Part shown: one piece after another, positions 34,836-42,728 of the stretch | Layout of the letters: every line of letters starts with the position of its first letter | Position numbering within the stretch: the first letter of the stretch is position 1 | DNA from: Bifidobacterium polysaccharolyticum | GTDB lineage: Bacteria > Actinomycetota > Actinomycetes > Actinomycetales > Bifidobacteriaceae | DNA length: 64,000 nucleotides | Direction: 5' to 3' | Assembly (NCBI RefSeq): GCF_016101585.1 | Contig: NZ_JACFQG010000002.1 | Span: 310,001-374,000, forward strand | Program-made: the position numbers and the translations under genes | The notes under the pieces: model-generated | Told to the model about the DNA's origin: nothing | What the model saw: the letters and a program-made list of their open reading frames with translations, nothing else | Databases searched by the model: none

Positions 34836-36374
34836 CTATTCGGCCTTTGCGGCCTTGGCCTGTGCACGAGCGGCCTTGGCGGCTGCACGAGCCTGAGCCT
34901 TGGCCTCCTTCTCTTCAGCCTCGACGCTGGCGATGAACTCAGCATGCTTGGCGGCAGGCAACCATCCGGTGTTGACCACCTTGACCTGCCAGACCCAGGC
35001 CAGGGCGAAGATCACCACTGCCAGAATCACCAGGACCACGGCCCCAACGGGGATGCCCAGCTGGGACAGCTTGCCAACCACAGTGCCGTACCAGGCAAAG
35101 TCGGCATCGCCGAAGGTGGCGTTGGACAGACCGAAGCTGCCCAGAACCGTCATCAGGATGGCGGGCAGGAAGGTGATCAGCAGACCATTGATGAAGCCGC
35201 CGACCATAGCCCCGATGCGGCCGCCGGTCGCGTTGCCGAAGACACCGGCACCGCCACCATCGAAGAAGTGGGGAACCATGCCCGGCAGAATCAGGGCCAG
35301 ACCCCAGACGGGCCCGAGCCAGACGGCGATGATGACCAGGGCCACCAGACCGCCGGCAAAGGAGGCCAGGAAGCCAATCAGGGATGCGTTGGCACCGTAG
35401 GGGAAGACGATGGGGATGTCCAGAGCGGGACGGGCGCCGGGGACCACCTTGTTGGCGATGCCTTGGAAGGCAGGCACCAGCTCACCCAAGATGATACGGA
35501 CGCCGTAGAGGATGATGCTCACGCCGATGCCGAACTGCAGGGCCTGGGCGAAGGCGGCCATGAAGAAGGATCCCCAGTTGGCCGGATGGGAGGGGAAGAC
35601 GGCGAAGGCGGCCTTGGCCGGCACCACAAAGGCGGTCCAGACGGCGAAGACCAGGTAGAGAACGACCATGAGCAGGGTGGTGGAGACCATGGAATCACGC
35701 AGGAAGCTCAGCCCCTTGGGGAAGTCGATATCCTCGGTGGAACGCGACTTCTTGCCCACGGCGCTGCCGACCGCGCCCGAAACCACGTAGCCCAAGGTGT
35801 TGAAGTGGCCGATGGACAGCTTGTCGCTGCCCGTCACCCGGTTCATGTATGGCTGGGCGAAAGCGGGCATGGCCACCATGATCACGCCCATGAGCAGGGA
35901 GCCGATCAGCACGATGAGCAGGTTGTTGCCCTTGCCGAACCCGATCGAAAGGACCAGGGCCAGCAGGGTTGACATGAAGACCATATGGTGGCCGGTCAGG
36001 AAGACGTACTTGAGCGGGGTGAACCGTGCCAGCAGGATCATGACGATGAAGCTGAGCACGATGATGTAGGCGGAGGCTGCACCGAACTGGCTGGAGGCCT
36101 GGGCCACGATCACCTCGTTGGTGGGGACGACCCCATGGGCGCCAGTGGCCTTGAAGACCAGCTTGCCGAAGGGATCCAGGGCATTGGTCACCACGGTGGC
36201 GCCGGCGCCCAGAATCAGATAGCCCATGGCCGCCTTGAGGGCGCCCGAAATGACCTGGCCTGCGCTCCGTTTCAAGGCGATCAGACCGATGGCCGCCACA
36301 ATGCCAATCAGATAGGCGGGCACATTCAGAATCTCCTGGCTGATGAAGTTCAGCACCGCAAGGAAGACATTCAT
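34836..36374 (-). CDS. PTS transporter EIIC, ascorbate (UlaA/SgaT) family, second copy
   Basis: A 512-aa permease paralogous to the one at 27797. Shared motifs are GATVVTNALDPFGKLVFKA, LTGHHMVFMS, the cytoplasmic TEDIDFPKGLSFLRDS and GMVPHFFDGGGAGVFGNATG. About ten membrane segments are visible. It carries a long charged Ala/Lys/Glu tail (residues about 485-512) that could form an extended helix. It is the last gene of the operon ptsI-EIIA-EIIB-EIIC and is followed by a strong terminator. The substrate is undetermined; a sugar acid or pentitol-like compound would fit the family. Confidence 0.92.
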   Translation of the reverse strand: MNVFLAVLNFISQEILNVPAYLIGIVAAIGLIALKRSAGQVISGALKAAMGYLILGAGATVVTNALDPFGKLVFKATGAHGVVPTNEVIVAQASSQFGAASAYIIVLSFIVMILLARFTPLKYVFLTGHHMVFMSTLLALVLSIGFGKGNNLLIVLIGSLLMGVIMVAMPAFAQPYMNRVTGSDKLSIGHFNTLGYVVSGAVGSAVGKKSRSTEDIDFPKGLSFLRDSMVSTTLLMVVLYLVFAVWTAFVVPAKAAFAVFPSHPANWGSFFMAAFAQALQFGIGVSIILYGVRIILGELVPAFQGIANKVVPGARPALDIPIVFPYGANASLIGFLASFAGGLVALVIIAVWLGPVWGLALILPGMVPHFFDGGGAGVFGNATGGRIGAMVGGFINGLLITFLPAILMTVLGSFGLSNATFGDADFAWYGTVVGKLSQLGIPVGAVVLVILAVVIFALAWVWQVKVVNTGWLPAAKHAEFIASVEAEEKEAKAQARAAAKAARAQAKAAKAE

Positions 36375-36461
36375 TGTTTGTCCTTACTATTTCTCTCTTG
36401 TTGTCAAGTTAAAGAGCGGGTATTCCATCGGCCTGGCGATGATGAATGTCCGCCGGACTCA

Positions 36462-36734
36462 TCAGTCGGCGTACTGCTCCAGGATGCCCTTGATCTCGTC
36501 CTTGTCCATGAAGTTCTGGACGGTCTCGACCGGAGTGGTGGTCCCCTCCAGCTCGGGCGCCAGCTGAGGCGAAGTCAGCACCAGGTCGTTCATGTTGGCC
36601 GTGCCCTTGGCGCTGCCCGCGTCGGAGGTGGTCACAGTCACATCCATGCCCAGCTCCGATGCCACCTGCTCGACGTTGACCTTGAGCAGAACCGAAGTGC
36701 CGATGCCATTGCCACATACGCAGAGAATATCCAT
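36462..36734 (-). CDS. PTS EIIB component, second Ula-type system
   Basis: The EIIB phosphocarrier (89 aa) with phosphocysteine Cys7 in ILCVCGNGIGTS. The frame is open to 36785, but ATG 36734 has AAAGGAG 7 nt upstream and gives the normal family length. It lies 78 bp after EIIA and 87 bp before EIIC. Confidence 0.92.
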   Translation of the reverse strand: MDILCVCGNGIGTSVLLKVNVEQVASELGMDVTVTTSDAGSAKGTANMNDLVLTSPQLAPELEGTTTPVETVQNFMDKDEIKGILEQYAD

Positions 36735-36812
36735 GAGTTGCTCCTTTGTTCCTTGTTTGTTCCTACTACTTCTTGCGTTTGCCATACTGGGATCCGCAAA
36801 AGCGGGTCCTCC

Positions 36813-37259
36813 TCACGATTCGAGAATGGCGCGAACCTCGTCAGGTGTGCCTGCCTTGGCCAGCTGCTCGGTCTTCTTCGCGTCGGTCAGAGCACCGGCG
36901 ATGGCGGACATCACCTGCAGGTGCTCCTGCTCATCCCGTCCGGCCAGGCCGATTACCAGGGAGACCGGATCATTGGCCTTGTTGCCGAACTCAACAGGTG
37001 TGGACAGCCTTACCCAGCTCAGGCCGGTTCCCAGGACCGCCTCGCTGGGCCTGGAATGAGCCAGGGCCAAACCGGGCGCGATGACAATGTAGGGACCCAT
37101 CTTCTCGACGGTCTCGATCATCTGGTCCGTGTAGGCATCGGTGGTGAACCCGGATGCCACCAGCCTGTCGCCCGCCTTGCGGATGGCATCCCGCCAGTCA
37201 GATGCCGGTACATCCAGGGCGAAGGATGTGTCGGGAAGGAAGGCTTGGAAATCCGTCAT
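36813..37259 (-). CDS. PTS EIIA component, second Ula-type system
   Basis: The EIIA phosphocarrier (147 aa) with phosphohistidine His68 in GLALAHSRPSEAV. ATG 37259 follows AAGGAGCAGAC. It is similar in size and layout to the EIIA at 29511, though clearly diverged. It lies 77 bp after ptsI in the same operon. Confidence 0.92.
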   Translation of the reverse strand: MTDFQAFLPDTSFALDVPASDWRDAIRKAGDRLVASGFTTDAYTDQMIETVEKMGPYIVIAPGLALAHSRPSEAVLGTGLSWVRLSTPVEFGNKANDPVSLVIGLAGRDEQEHLQVMSAIAGALTDAKKTEQLAKAGTPDEVRAILES

Positions 37260-37336
37260 GTCTGCTCCTTGCTCGTGCTGTTTGATTTGATCGACGGCTC
37301 CGGATCCGATGGATTTGCACAAATCCGGCCGGCTGC

Positions 37337-38986
37337 TCACCATCCCTGGGGATGGTAGAACTCTCCGTCCAGAGCCTTGGCGGCGAGGGCCTTGGCCTCA
37401 TCCATGGTGTGCCTGGCCAGTTCGGCGCGAACATCATCCAGGGCGACCGGAGTCATGGACAGGCTGGTCACGCCGATGCCGGCAAGAACCACAGCCAGAT
37501 CCGGATCGGCAGCAGCCTCGCCGCAGACTCCGACAGGCATGTTATTGGCCTGACCGGCATCAGCGATGAGCTTGATGGCCCTGAGGACGGCAGGATGCCA
37601 GGCGGTCTGATAGGAGGCGACCGAGCCCAGCGTGCGGTCGGCGGCCAGCGTGTACTGGGTCAGATCGTTGGTGCCGATGCTGACGAAGTCGGCCACCTTG
37701 GCCACTTTGTCGGCCATCAGTGCAATCGAAGGAACTTCGGCCATGACACCCACGCGCTTGAGCCCCTTGCTCTTGCCCAAACGGACGAAATAGTCAGCCT
37801 CATGTTCGTCGGCGACCATTGGCGCCATGACCCATAGGTCGGCATTGGTCTCGGCATCGGCCCGAGCAAGGGCCTCCAGCTGATCCTCCAGAACCTGGCT
37901 GTGGACCTTGAGCGTACGCAGACCACGCAACCCCAGGGCAGGATTAGGCTCGTCGGCCTGCGTCAGGAAAGGCAGCGGCTTGTCAGCACCGGCATCCAAC
38001 AGGCGGATGACCACCTTGCGGCCAGGGAAGCGTTCAAGAAGAGCACGGTAGGCCTCGGCCTGCTCCTCGACGCCGGGCGCCTGCTCGTTACCCAGAAAGA
38101 GGAACTCCGAACGGAAGAGTCCAACCCCTTCGGCTCCATATTCCAGGGCAGGATCGGCATCCGCAGGCTTGCCGACATTGGCCAGGAGGGGAATCCTTGT
38201 TCCGTCCTTGAGCTGGCCTGGACGGCCCCGCAAAGCCTTGGCCTGATCCGCTTCGCGACGAGCCTGCTCAGCTTTCTCAATCTGTTCCTGGGTGGGATCA
38301 GCCGTCACCTTGCCGGCAGCGGCATCGACGATGACTGTCTGTCCGTCGGACAGCCCGGCTGCGTCCTGAGCGCCCACGACGGCGACGATCCCCCTGGACC
38401 GGGCCAGAATGGCGGTATGACTGGTCGGACCGCCCTCAATGGTGACAATGGCCAGAACCTTGGTCATATCCAAGCTGGAGGTGTCGGCCGGAGACAGGTC
38501 AGGGGCGACCAGGACGAATGGCTTGTCGCTTTCTGGCACGCCCGGTGCCGGGACACCGAGCAGATGGGCGATGACACGCTGGCCAACATCATGCAGATCG
38601 TTGGCCCGCTCCCCCATGTAGCCGCCGATTGCCTGGAGTTTTTCCTCGAAGTCGGCAAAGGCCTCATAGACGGAACGCTCGGCGGTCTTGCCACCGTCCA
38701 GCAGGGATCGGATCGAGGTCTTCAGAGCCGGGTCCTGGGCCATCTGGGCCAGGGCTGTCAGAATCGGAGCAGCGTCCTTGGCCCCCTGCCCATCTTGGGC
38801 GGCCTTGGCGCGCGCGAGCAGGTCCTTGTTGACCGATGCCAGAGCGGATTCAACCCTACCGAATTCAGCATCCGCCGTCAGGTTCTCAGGTCTCGCCTCA
38901 TCGCCGGGCACGTCCAGCCCGGCCGCCATATGGATAACCGGGCCAACGGCGACGCCGCGGCCAATGCCCACGCCTTGGATCTCCAT
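37337..38986 (-). CDS. ptsI: PTS enzyme I (phosphoenolpyruvate-protein phosphotransferase)
   Basis: The general PTS protein that takes phosphate from PEP and passes it to HPr (549 aa, usual 550-580). The phosphohistidine is His190 in EGGPTSHTAILARSRGI. The PEP-binding barrel shows LFRSEFLFLG, SIGTNDLTQYTLAADR and the conserved cysteine in PVGVCGEAAADP, the segment missing from the dikinase at 1-539. ATG 38986 with AAGGAGTGCGAC upstream is preferred over the open frame to 39100. It heads the operon with a complete EIIA-EIIB-EIIC set and is divergent from ptsH. Confidence 0.97.
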   Translation of the reverse strand: MEIQGVGIGRGVAVGPVIHMAAGLDVPGDEARPENLTADAEFGRVESALASVNKDLLARAKAAQDGQGAKDAAPILTALAQMAQDPALKTSIRSLLDGGKTAERSVYEAFADFEEKLQAIGGYMGERANDLHDVGQRVIAHLLGVPAPGVPESDKPFVLVAPDLSPADTSSLDMTKVLAIVTIEGGPTSHTAILARSRGIVAVVGAQDAAGLSDGQTVIVDAAAGKVTADPTQEQIEKAEQARREADQAKALRGRPGQLKDGTRIPLLANVGKPADADPALEYGAEGVGLFRSEFLFLGNEQAPGVEEQAEAYRALLERFPGRKVVIRLLDAGADKPLPFLTQADEPNPALGLRGLRTLKVHSQVLEDQLEALARADAETNADLWVMAPMVADEHEADYFVRLGKSKGLKRVGVMAEVPSIALMADKVAKVADFVSIGTNDLTQYTLAADRTLGSVASYQTAWHPAVLRAIKLIADAGQANNMPVGVCGEAAADPDLAVVLAGIGVTSLSMTPVALDDVRAELARHTMDEAKALAAKALDGEFYHPQGW

Positions 38987-39080
38987 GTCGCACTCCTTAG
39001 TGCCTGGCCACTGCACGCGAGCCGCCCCTGAGGCGGACTGAACATCGGCAGTGGAAACGTTCTTCATGCAACGATGTTCA

Positions 39081-39108
39081 GTATACACATATTCATTCAT
39101 TTTTCAAC
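39081..39108 (-). promoter_or_regulatory. Promoter of the ptsI operon
   Basis: -35 TTGAAA (39103-39108), 16-nt spacer, -10 TATACT (39081-39086), both one base from consensus, reading toward ptsI. The transcript would begin near 39075, with a leader of about 90 nt. Confidence 0.75.
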
Positions 39109-39119
39109 GGTAATCGTTT
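39107..39119. promoter_or_regulatory. Candidate LacI-family operator
   Basis: AACG-GTAAT-CGTT, an interrupted palindrome that overlaps the upstream edge of the ptsI -35 box. It lies between ptsI and ptsH, and the LacI-family gene is the second gene on the other side. The odd 5-bp centre is unlike classical LacI sites, so this is tentative. Confidence 0.4.
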
Positions 39120-39219
39120 TCTGTAATTTCCCTTCTGCAGTGGTAGGATATCCAGCGTATCCACCACTAGACATGCCGGTTCAACAAGACCGACCATATA
39201 TTCAGGAAAGCTGGTCATC

Positions 39220-39486
39220 ATGGCAACAGCACAACGTTCCACCATCATCACCGACCCGGTCGGCATCCATGCCAGGCCTGCTTCGGAATTTTCGCAGGCC
39301 GCCGCATCCAGCGGTTGCAAGGTCACCATAGCCAAGGGCGAGGGGAATCCCGTAGACGCCGGCAGCATTCTGATGGTCATGAGCCTGGGCATCGCAAAGG
39401 GCGACAAGGTCACCGTGACTGTCGAGGGCGACGAAGCCGAGTCTGTAGCCGACTCCCTGGTCACTAAGCTGACCCAGGCTGAGTGA
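39220..39486 (+). CDS. ptsH: Phosphocarrier protein HPr
   Basis: The small general PTS carrier (88 aa) that moves phosphate from enzyme I to EIIA proteins. The active histidine is His17 in DPVGIHARPAS, and a serine (Ser49 in DAGSILMVMS) lies at the position of the regulatory Ser46 of Gram-positive HPr. It is divergent from ptsI across a 233-bp intergenic region, and followed 51 bp later by a LacI-family gene on the same strand. Confidence 0.96.
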   Translation: MATAQRSTIITDPVGIHARPASEFSQAAASSGCKVTIAKGEGNPVDAGSILMVMSLGIAKGDKVTVTVEGDEAESVADSLVTKLTQAE

Positions 39487-39537
39487 CCCGCCGCTAGCTG
39501 CAGCCGACATCGACGGAAAGAGCCTTCGAGGGAAACG

Positions 39538-40596
39538 ATGGGACACACGGCGGACAATAAGCCTTCCATTGCCAACGTCGCAGCCCTGGCCGGAGTTTCG
39601 ACAGCGACCGTGTCCCGCGTCCTTTCCGGTCATAGACGCAAGAACGACGACATCAGCCGCAGGGTCAGAGCTGCTGCCGAAAAGCTCAACTACTCGGCCA
39701 ACTTCGCTGCCAGCACCCTCCGATCAGACCGCAGCAGAACCATAGGGCTGATCCTGTGCGGCACTTCCACGGGCATAGACGGGTCCATCCTGGATCTGCT
39801 CAGCAGGAGGCTGACAGAACAGGGCCGCTATTTGCTGGTCATATCCGTCAGGAGCGATCAGGAACGAGAGGCGGCCATCAGGTCCATGGCAGCCCGACAA
39901 GTCGAAGGAATCATCATCGTTCCTTCGCTGGACGACGATCCGGTCGGTATGCCCGTCGACCTGCCGTCCGGACTACCCATCGTCCAGGTCGGCGGCAGAC
40001 CGCTCTCCTACCACACCAGCTGGGTCGGCATGGACCAGGCGGCCTCCATGCGGCTGATCATCGCCCACCTGGCCGAGCAGAACGCACATTCGGTGGCCTA
40101 TCTAAGCCGTGAACTGAACACCAGTGCGGCCGCTGAGCTCTTCACGACCTTCTCCACTCTGACCAACACCCTAGGGATGACGCCTCAGCCGGACTGGATC
40201 CAGTTCGGCCCCTGCAGCATGCGCCGCGGCCATGATGCCGTCATGACCATACTCGCTGAGGGAAACGACCGTCCCGATGCCATCATCTGCGGGGACGACT
40301 CGCTGGCCCTGGGCGCTCTGATGGCCTGTGACCAACTGGGGTTCCAGGTTCCCGACCAAGTCAAGGTGGCCACCTTCGTGGACAGCCCAGCCTGTCTGAT
40401 CAGCAGTCCGACCTTGACCGCAGTCAAGGCTCCCCTGAATGACATTGTCCAGGAGGCACTGCGGCTGGTCGACGCCAAGGGACAGTCCATTCTGCCCTCC
40501 CACGTGGCTCTGCCGCCAGCGCTTGAATGCAGGGAATCGACCTGGTCGCCAAGAATTGGCAGCAGCGACATGACCTCGCCAGGTACTTTTGCCTGA
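39538..40596 (+). CDS. LacI family transcriptional regulator
   Basis: A 352-aa regulator with an N-terminal LacI helix-turn-helix (SIANVAALAGVSTATVSRVL, residues 10-29), a hinge near residue 60 (FAASTLRSDRSRTIGLIL) and a periplasmic-binding-protein-like effector domain with the family signature DAIICGDDSLALGALMAC. Adjacent to ptsH and the divergent ptsI operon, it is the best candidate for local control. Many actinobacterial PTS genes are governed by LacI-type regulators; the effector here is unknown. It converges with holB. Confidence 0.93.
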   Translation: MGHTADNKPSIANVAALAGVSTATVSRVLSGHRRKNDDISRRVRAAAEKLNYSANFAASTLRSDRSRTIGLILCGTSTGIDGSILDLLSRRLTEQGRYLLVISVRSDQEREAAIRSMAARQVEGIIIVPSLDDDPVGMPVDLPSGLPIVQVGGRPLSYHTSWVGMDQAASMRLIIAHLAEQNAHSVAYLSRELNTSAAAELFTTFSTLTNTLGMTPQPDWIQFGPCSMRRGHDAVMTILAEGNDRPDAIICGDDSLALGALMACDQLGFQVPDQVKVATFVDSPACLISSPTLTAVKAPLNDIVQEALRLVDAKGQSILPSHVALPPALECRESTWSPRIGSSDMTSPGTFA

Positions 40597-40614
40597 TAAA
40601 CCCTTAGGGTCTAC

Positions 40615-41775
40615 TCAGACCAGCAGAGTGCAGAAGAGCGCCTCGAAGACCAGGAGCGGCGAACCGTTGGCAGCCAGCCTCCTGCGAGCTCGAGCGATCA
40701 GCTGAATGCGGTCAATGGCCCCCTGTCTGGAGAGCCTGACGGACAGAGCAGCAATAGCCGCCCGATTCTCCAAATTGACCAAGCCAGCCTTCTCTTCGGC
40801 ACCGTTCTGGAGGACGCCCACATCCCGGTAAACGCTGGCCAGGGTACTCAGGTTGCGGTCCAGCACGTCCCGGGTCAGTCTGGTAACCCGTCGGCGGACC
40901 TGATCCTTGCCCCCCAATGCATGGTAGGCTCCACGCAACTGCCGGGGAATACGTTCCTTGTCTCTGAGACCGTTGATCTGCCGAAACTCCCGCTCGTCCT
41001 TGGCCACCTCATCGTCCACGGTGGCGGTGGCTTGATCCCGGGCCGCATCAACCACCCGGCCAGCCAGAATCACAGCATCCGAAGCGCGCCGCAGCCCCAG
41101 CAGGCCCACCACCAGCTCATCACGGTCAGCCAGGACCTGATCCCTGGTGGCATAGAGACGAGCGATGCCGATGTGTCCCTGAGCCAGACGAGCGGCCTTG
41201 GCGGCCAGAGGCCGGTCCACCCCCACCTGATCAGTCAGGAAATCCGCCACTGCGGTGTTGGATGGCACTGCTAGGTTGAGCACCCTCGTCCGTGAGCGGA
41301 TGGTGGGCAGCACATCCTGGGCGCTGGGTGCGCACAGAAGCCAGATGGTATGCTCGGCCGGCTCCTCGATCTCCTTGAGCAACACATTGGTAGTTCGCTC
41401 CAGCATCCGGTCCACATCTTCAATGATGATGACCCGCCAGCGTGAGGTTGAGGGCATCTGCTCCGAGGTCATGATCAGATCCCTGACCTCGTTGATACCG
41501 ATGGTGACTTTATTGGTTGATAGTACGGTCACATCCGGATGGGTTCCGGCCAAGACCTGCTGAGTGACGCGGGTGGGCTGATCGCTCAATCCCTGGTCAG
41601 GACTGATCAGGGCCGCCGCGAAAGCTCGGGCCAGATTGGATCGCCCTGATCCTGGAGGACCACAAATCAGCCAGGATTGCGCAACCTCGTCATGCCCCTG
41701 CGCCTGAGCGGCCACCGTCCGCTTGAGCAAATCGACCGTGGGCTGCTGACCCACAATGGCATCCCAGACGCTCAT
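40615..41775 (-). CDS. holB: DNA polymerase III subunit delta'
   Basis: The clamp-loader delta' subunit (386 aa). The AAA+ fold is visible: [12 protein letters not shown], a modified P-loop [18 protein letters not shown], the Walker B-like [31 protein letters not shown] and sensor region [10 protein letters not shown]. Delta' does not hydrolyse ATP, so a Walker A with Arg in place of Lys (GSGRS) is expected. The C-terminal collar domain follows. Its ATG overlaps the tmk stop by 4 bp, making topA-tmk-holB one operon. Confidence 0.92.
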   Translation of the reverse strand: MSVWDAIVGQQPTVDLLKRTVAAQAQGHDEVAQSWLICGPPGSGRSNLARAFAAALISPDQGLSDQPTRVTQQVLAGTHPDVTVLSTNKVTIGINEVRDLIMTSEQMPSTSRWRVIIIEDVDRMLERTTNVLLKEIEEPAEHTIWLLCAPSAQDVLPTIRSRTRVLNLAVPSNTAVADFLTDQVGVDRPLAAKAARLAQGHIGIARLYATRDQVLADRDELVVGLLGLRRASDAVILAGRVVDAARDQATATVDDEVAKDEREFRQINGLRDKERIPRQLRGAYHALGGKDQVRRRVTRLTRDVLDRNLSTLASVYRDVGVLQNGAEEKAGLVNLENRAAIAALSVRLSRQGAIDRIQLIARARRRLAANGSPLLVFEALFCTLLV

Positions 41776-42728
41776 CGGGTCTTCCGCAAGAGCCGGGGCC
41801 GGAGCAGCCAGCGAGCGCGGGAACCCACAGGAACCGAATCGTCGTCAGCATCCCCGCCGGCTGTTCCTGACTCCATGGACTGGTCATCCTGATCAGACGT
41901 ATCCGCAGACTCAGTCCAATCCGTCTCGGTAGCCTGCTCATCGTCCTCATATCCTGCAGCCGATTCATCCTTGTCGGCATCGTCCTGAGCACCAGTGTCA
42001 TCATTCTCATCATCGACATCTGGAAGATCATCGCCGACCTGCGGCAGATCTGGCTCGCGCCCTTCGACTAACTTGTCCAAATCGTCTTGGATGATCTGCC
42101 AGACCTGCTCGATGGACTGGGTGGCGTCGATAACCAGGAACCGATCGGGTTCCCTCTGCGCCAGTTGCAGGAATGCCTGACGCACATGCTGCTGAAAGTC
42201 GTCGCCAGCCGATTCCAGCCGATCGGGCTCATGATCCAAACGCGACTTGGACTGTGACGGATCCGCGTCCAGCAGGTAGGTGCGCTTGGGCAGAAGGTCC
42301 TGACTGGCCCACAGACTCAACCGACGAATCACATCCACTGACAGATCACGGCCTCCGGCCTGATAAGCCAATGAGGAATCCAAGTAACGGTCGCAGAGCA
42401 CAATGTCTCCGCGTTCCAGAGCCGGACGCACCACCTGGGCTACATGCTCAGCCCGGTCCGCCGCATAGAGCAGGGCCTCGGTCCTGGGGGCAAGATCGTC
42501 GGAGGCGTCAACCACATCGGTACCTCCGGTCACGGCAACCGAGGGGAAGGCGGCCAATCCATGCAGAACGAGTTCCCGTATGGTCAATCCGACGGGGGTG
42601 CCGCCTGGCTCGCGGGTGACCAGAGATCGCAAGCCACGCTCCTGCAGATAGTTGTGTGCTTGTTGGACCTGGGTGGTTTTGCCTACACCATCCACGCCCT
42701 CGAAGGAAATGAACAAACCATCGCTCAT
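41772..42728 (-). CDS. tmk: Thymidylate kinase with acidic C-terminal extension
   Basis: Phosphorylates dTMP to dTDP. The kinase core (residues 1-225) has the P-loop [11 protein letters not shown], the DRY-type [12 protein letters not shown] and the lid region [10 protein letters not shown]. From about residue 226 the protein continues for about 90 residues with a strongly acidic, Asp/Glu/Ser-rich tail, then a short basic end ([15 protein letters not shown]). A usual Tmk is about 210 aa (318 here). It is translationally coupled on both sides: ATGA overlaps with topA upstream and holB downstream. Confidence 0.94.
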   Translation of the reverse strand: MSDGLFISFEGVDGVGKTTQVQQAHNYLQERGLRSLVTREPGGTPVGLTIRELVLHGLAAFPSVAVTGGTDVVDASDDLAPRTEALLYAADRAEHVAQVVRPALERGDIVLCDRYLDSSLAYQAGGRDLSVDVIRRLSLWASQDLLPKRTYLLDADPSQSKSRLDHEPDRLESAGDDFQQHVRQAFLQLAQREPDRFLVIDATQSIEQVWQIIQDDLDKLVEGREPDLPQVGDDLPDVDDENDDTGAQDDADKDESAAGYEDDEQATETDWTESADTSDQDDQSMESGTAGGDADDDSVPVGSRARWLLRPRLLRKTR

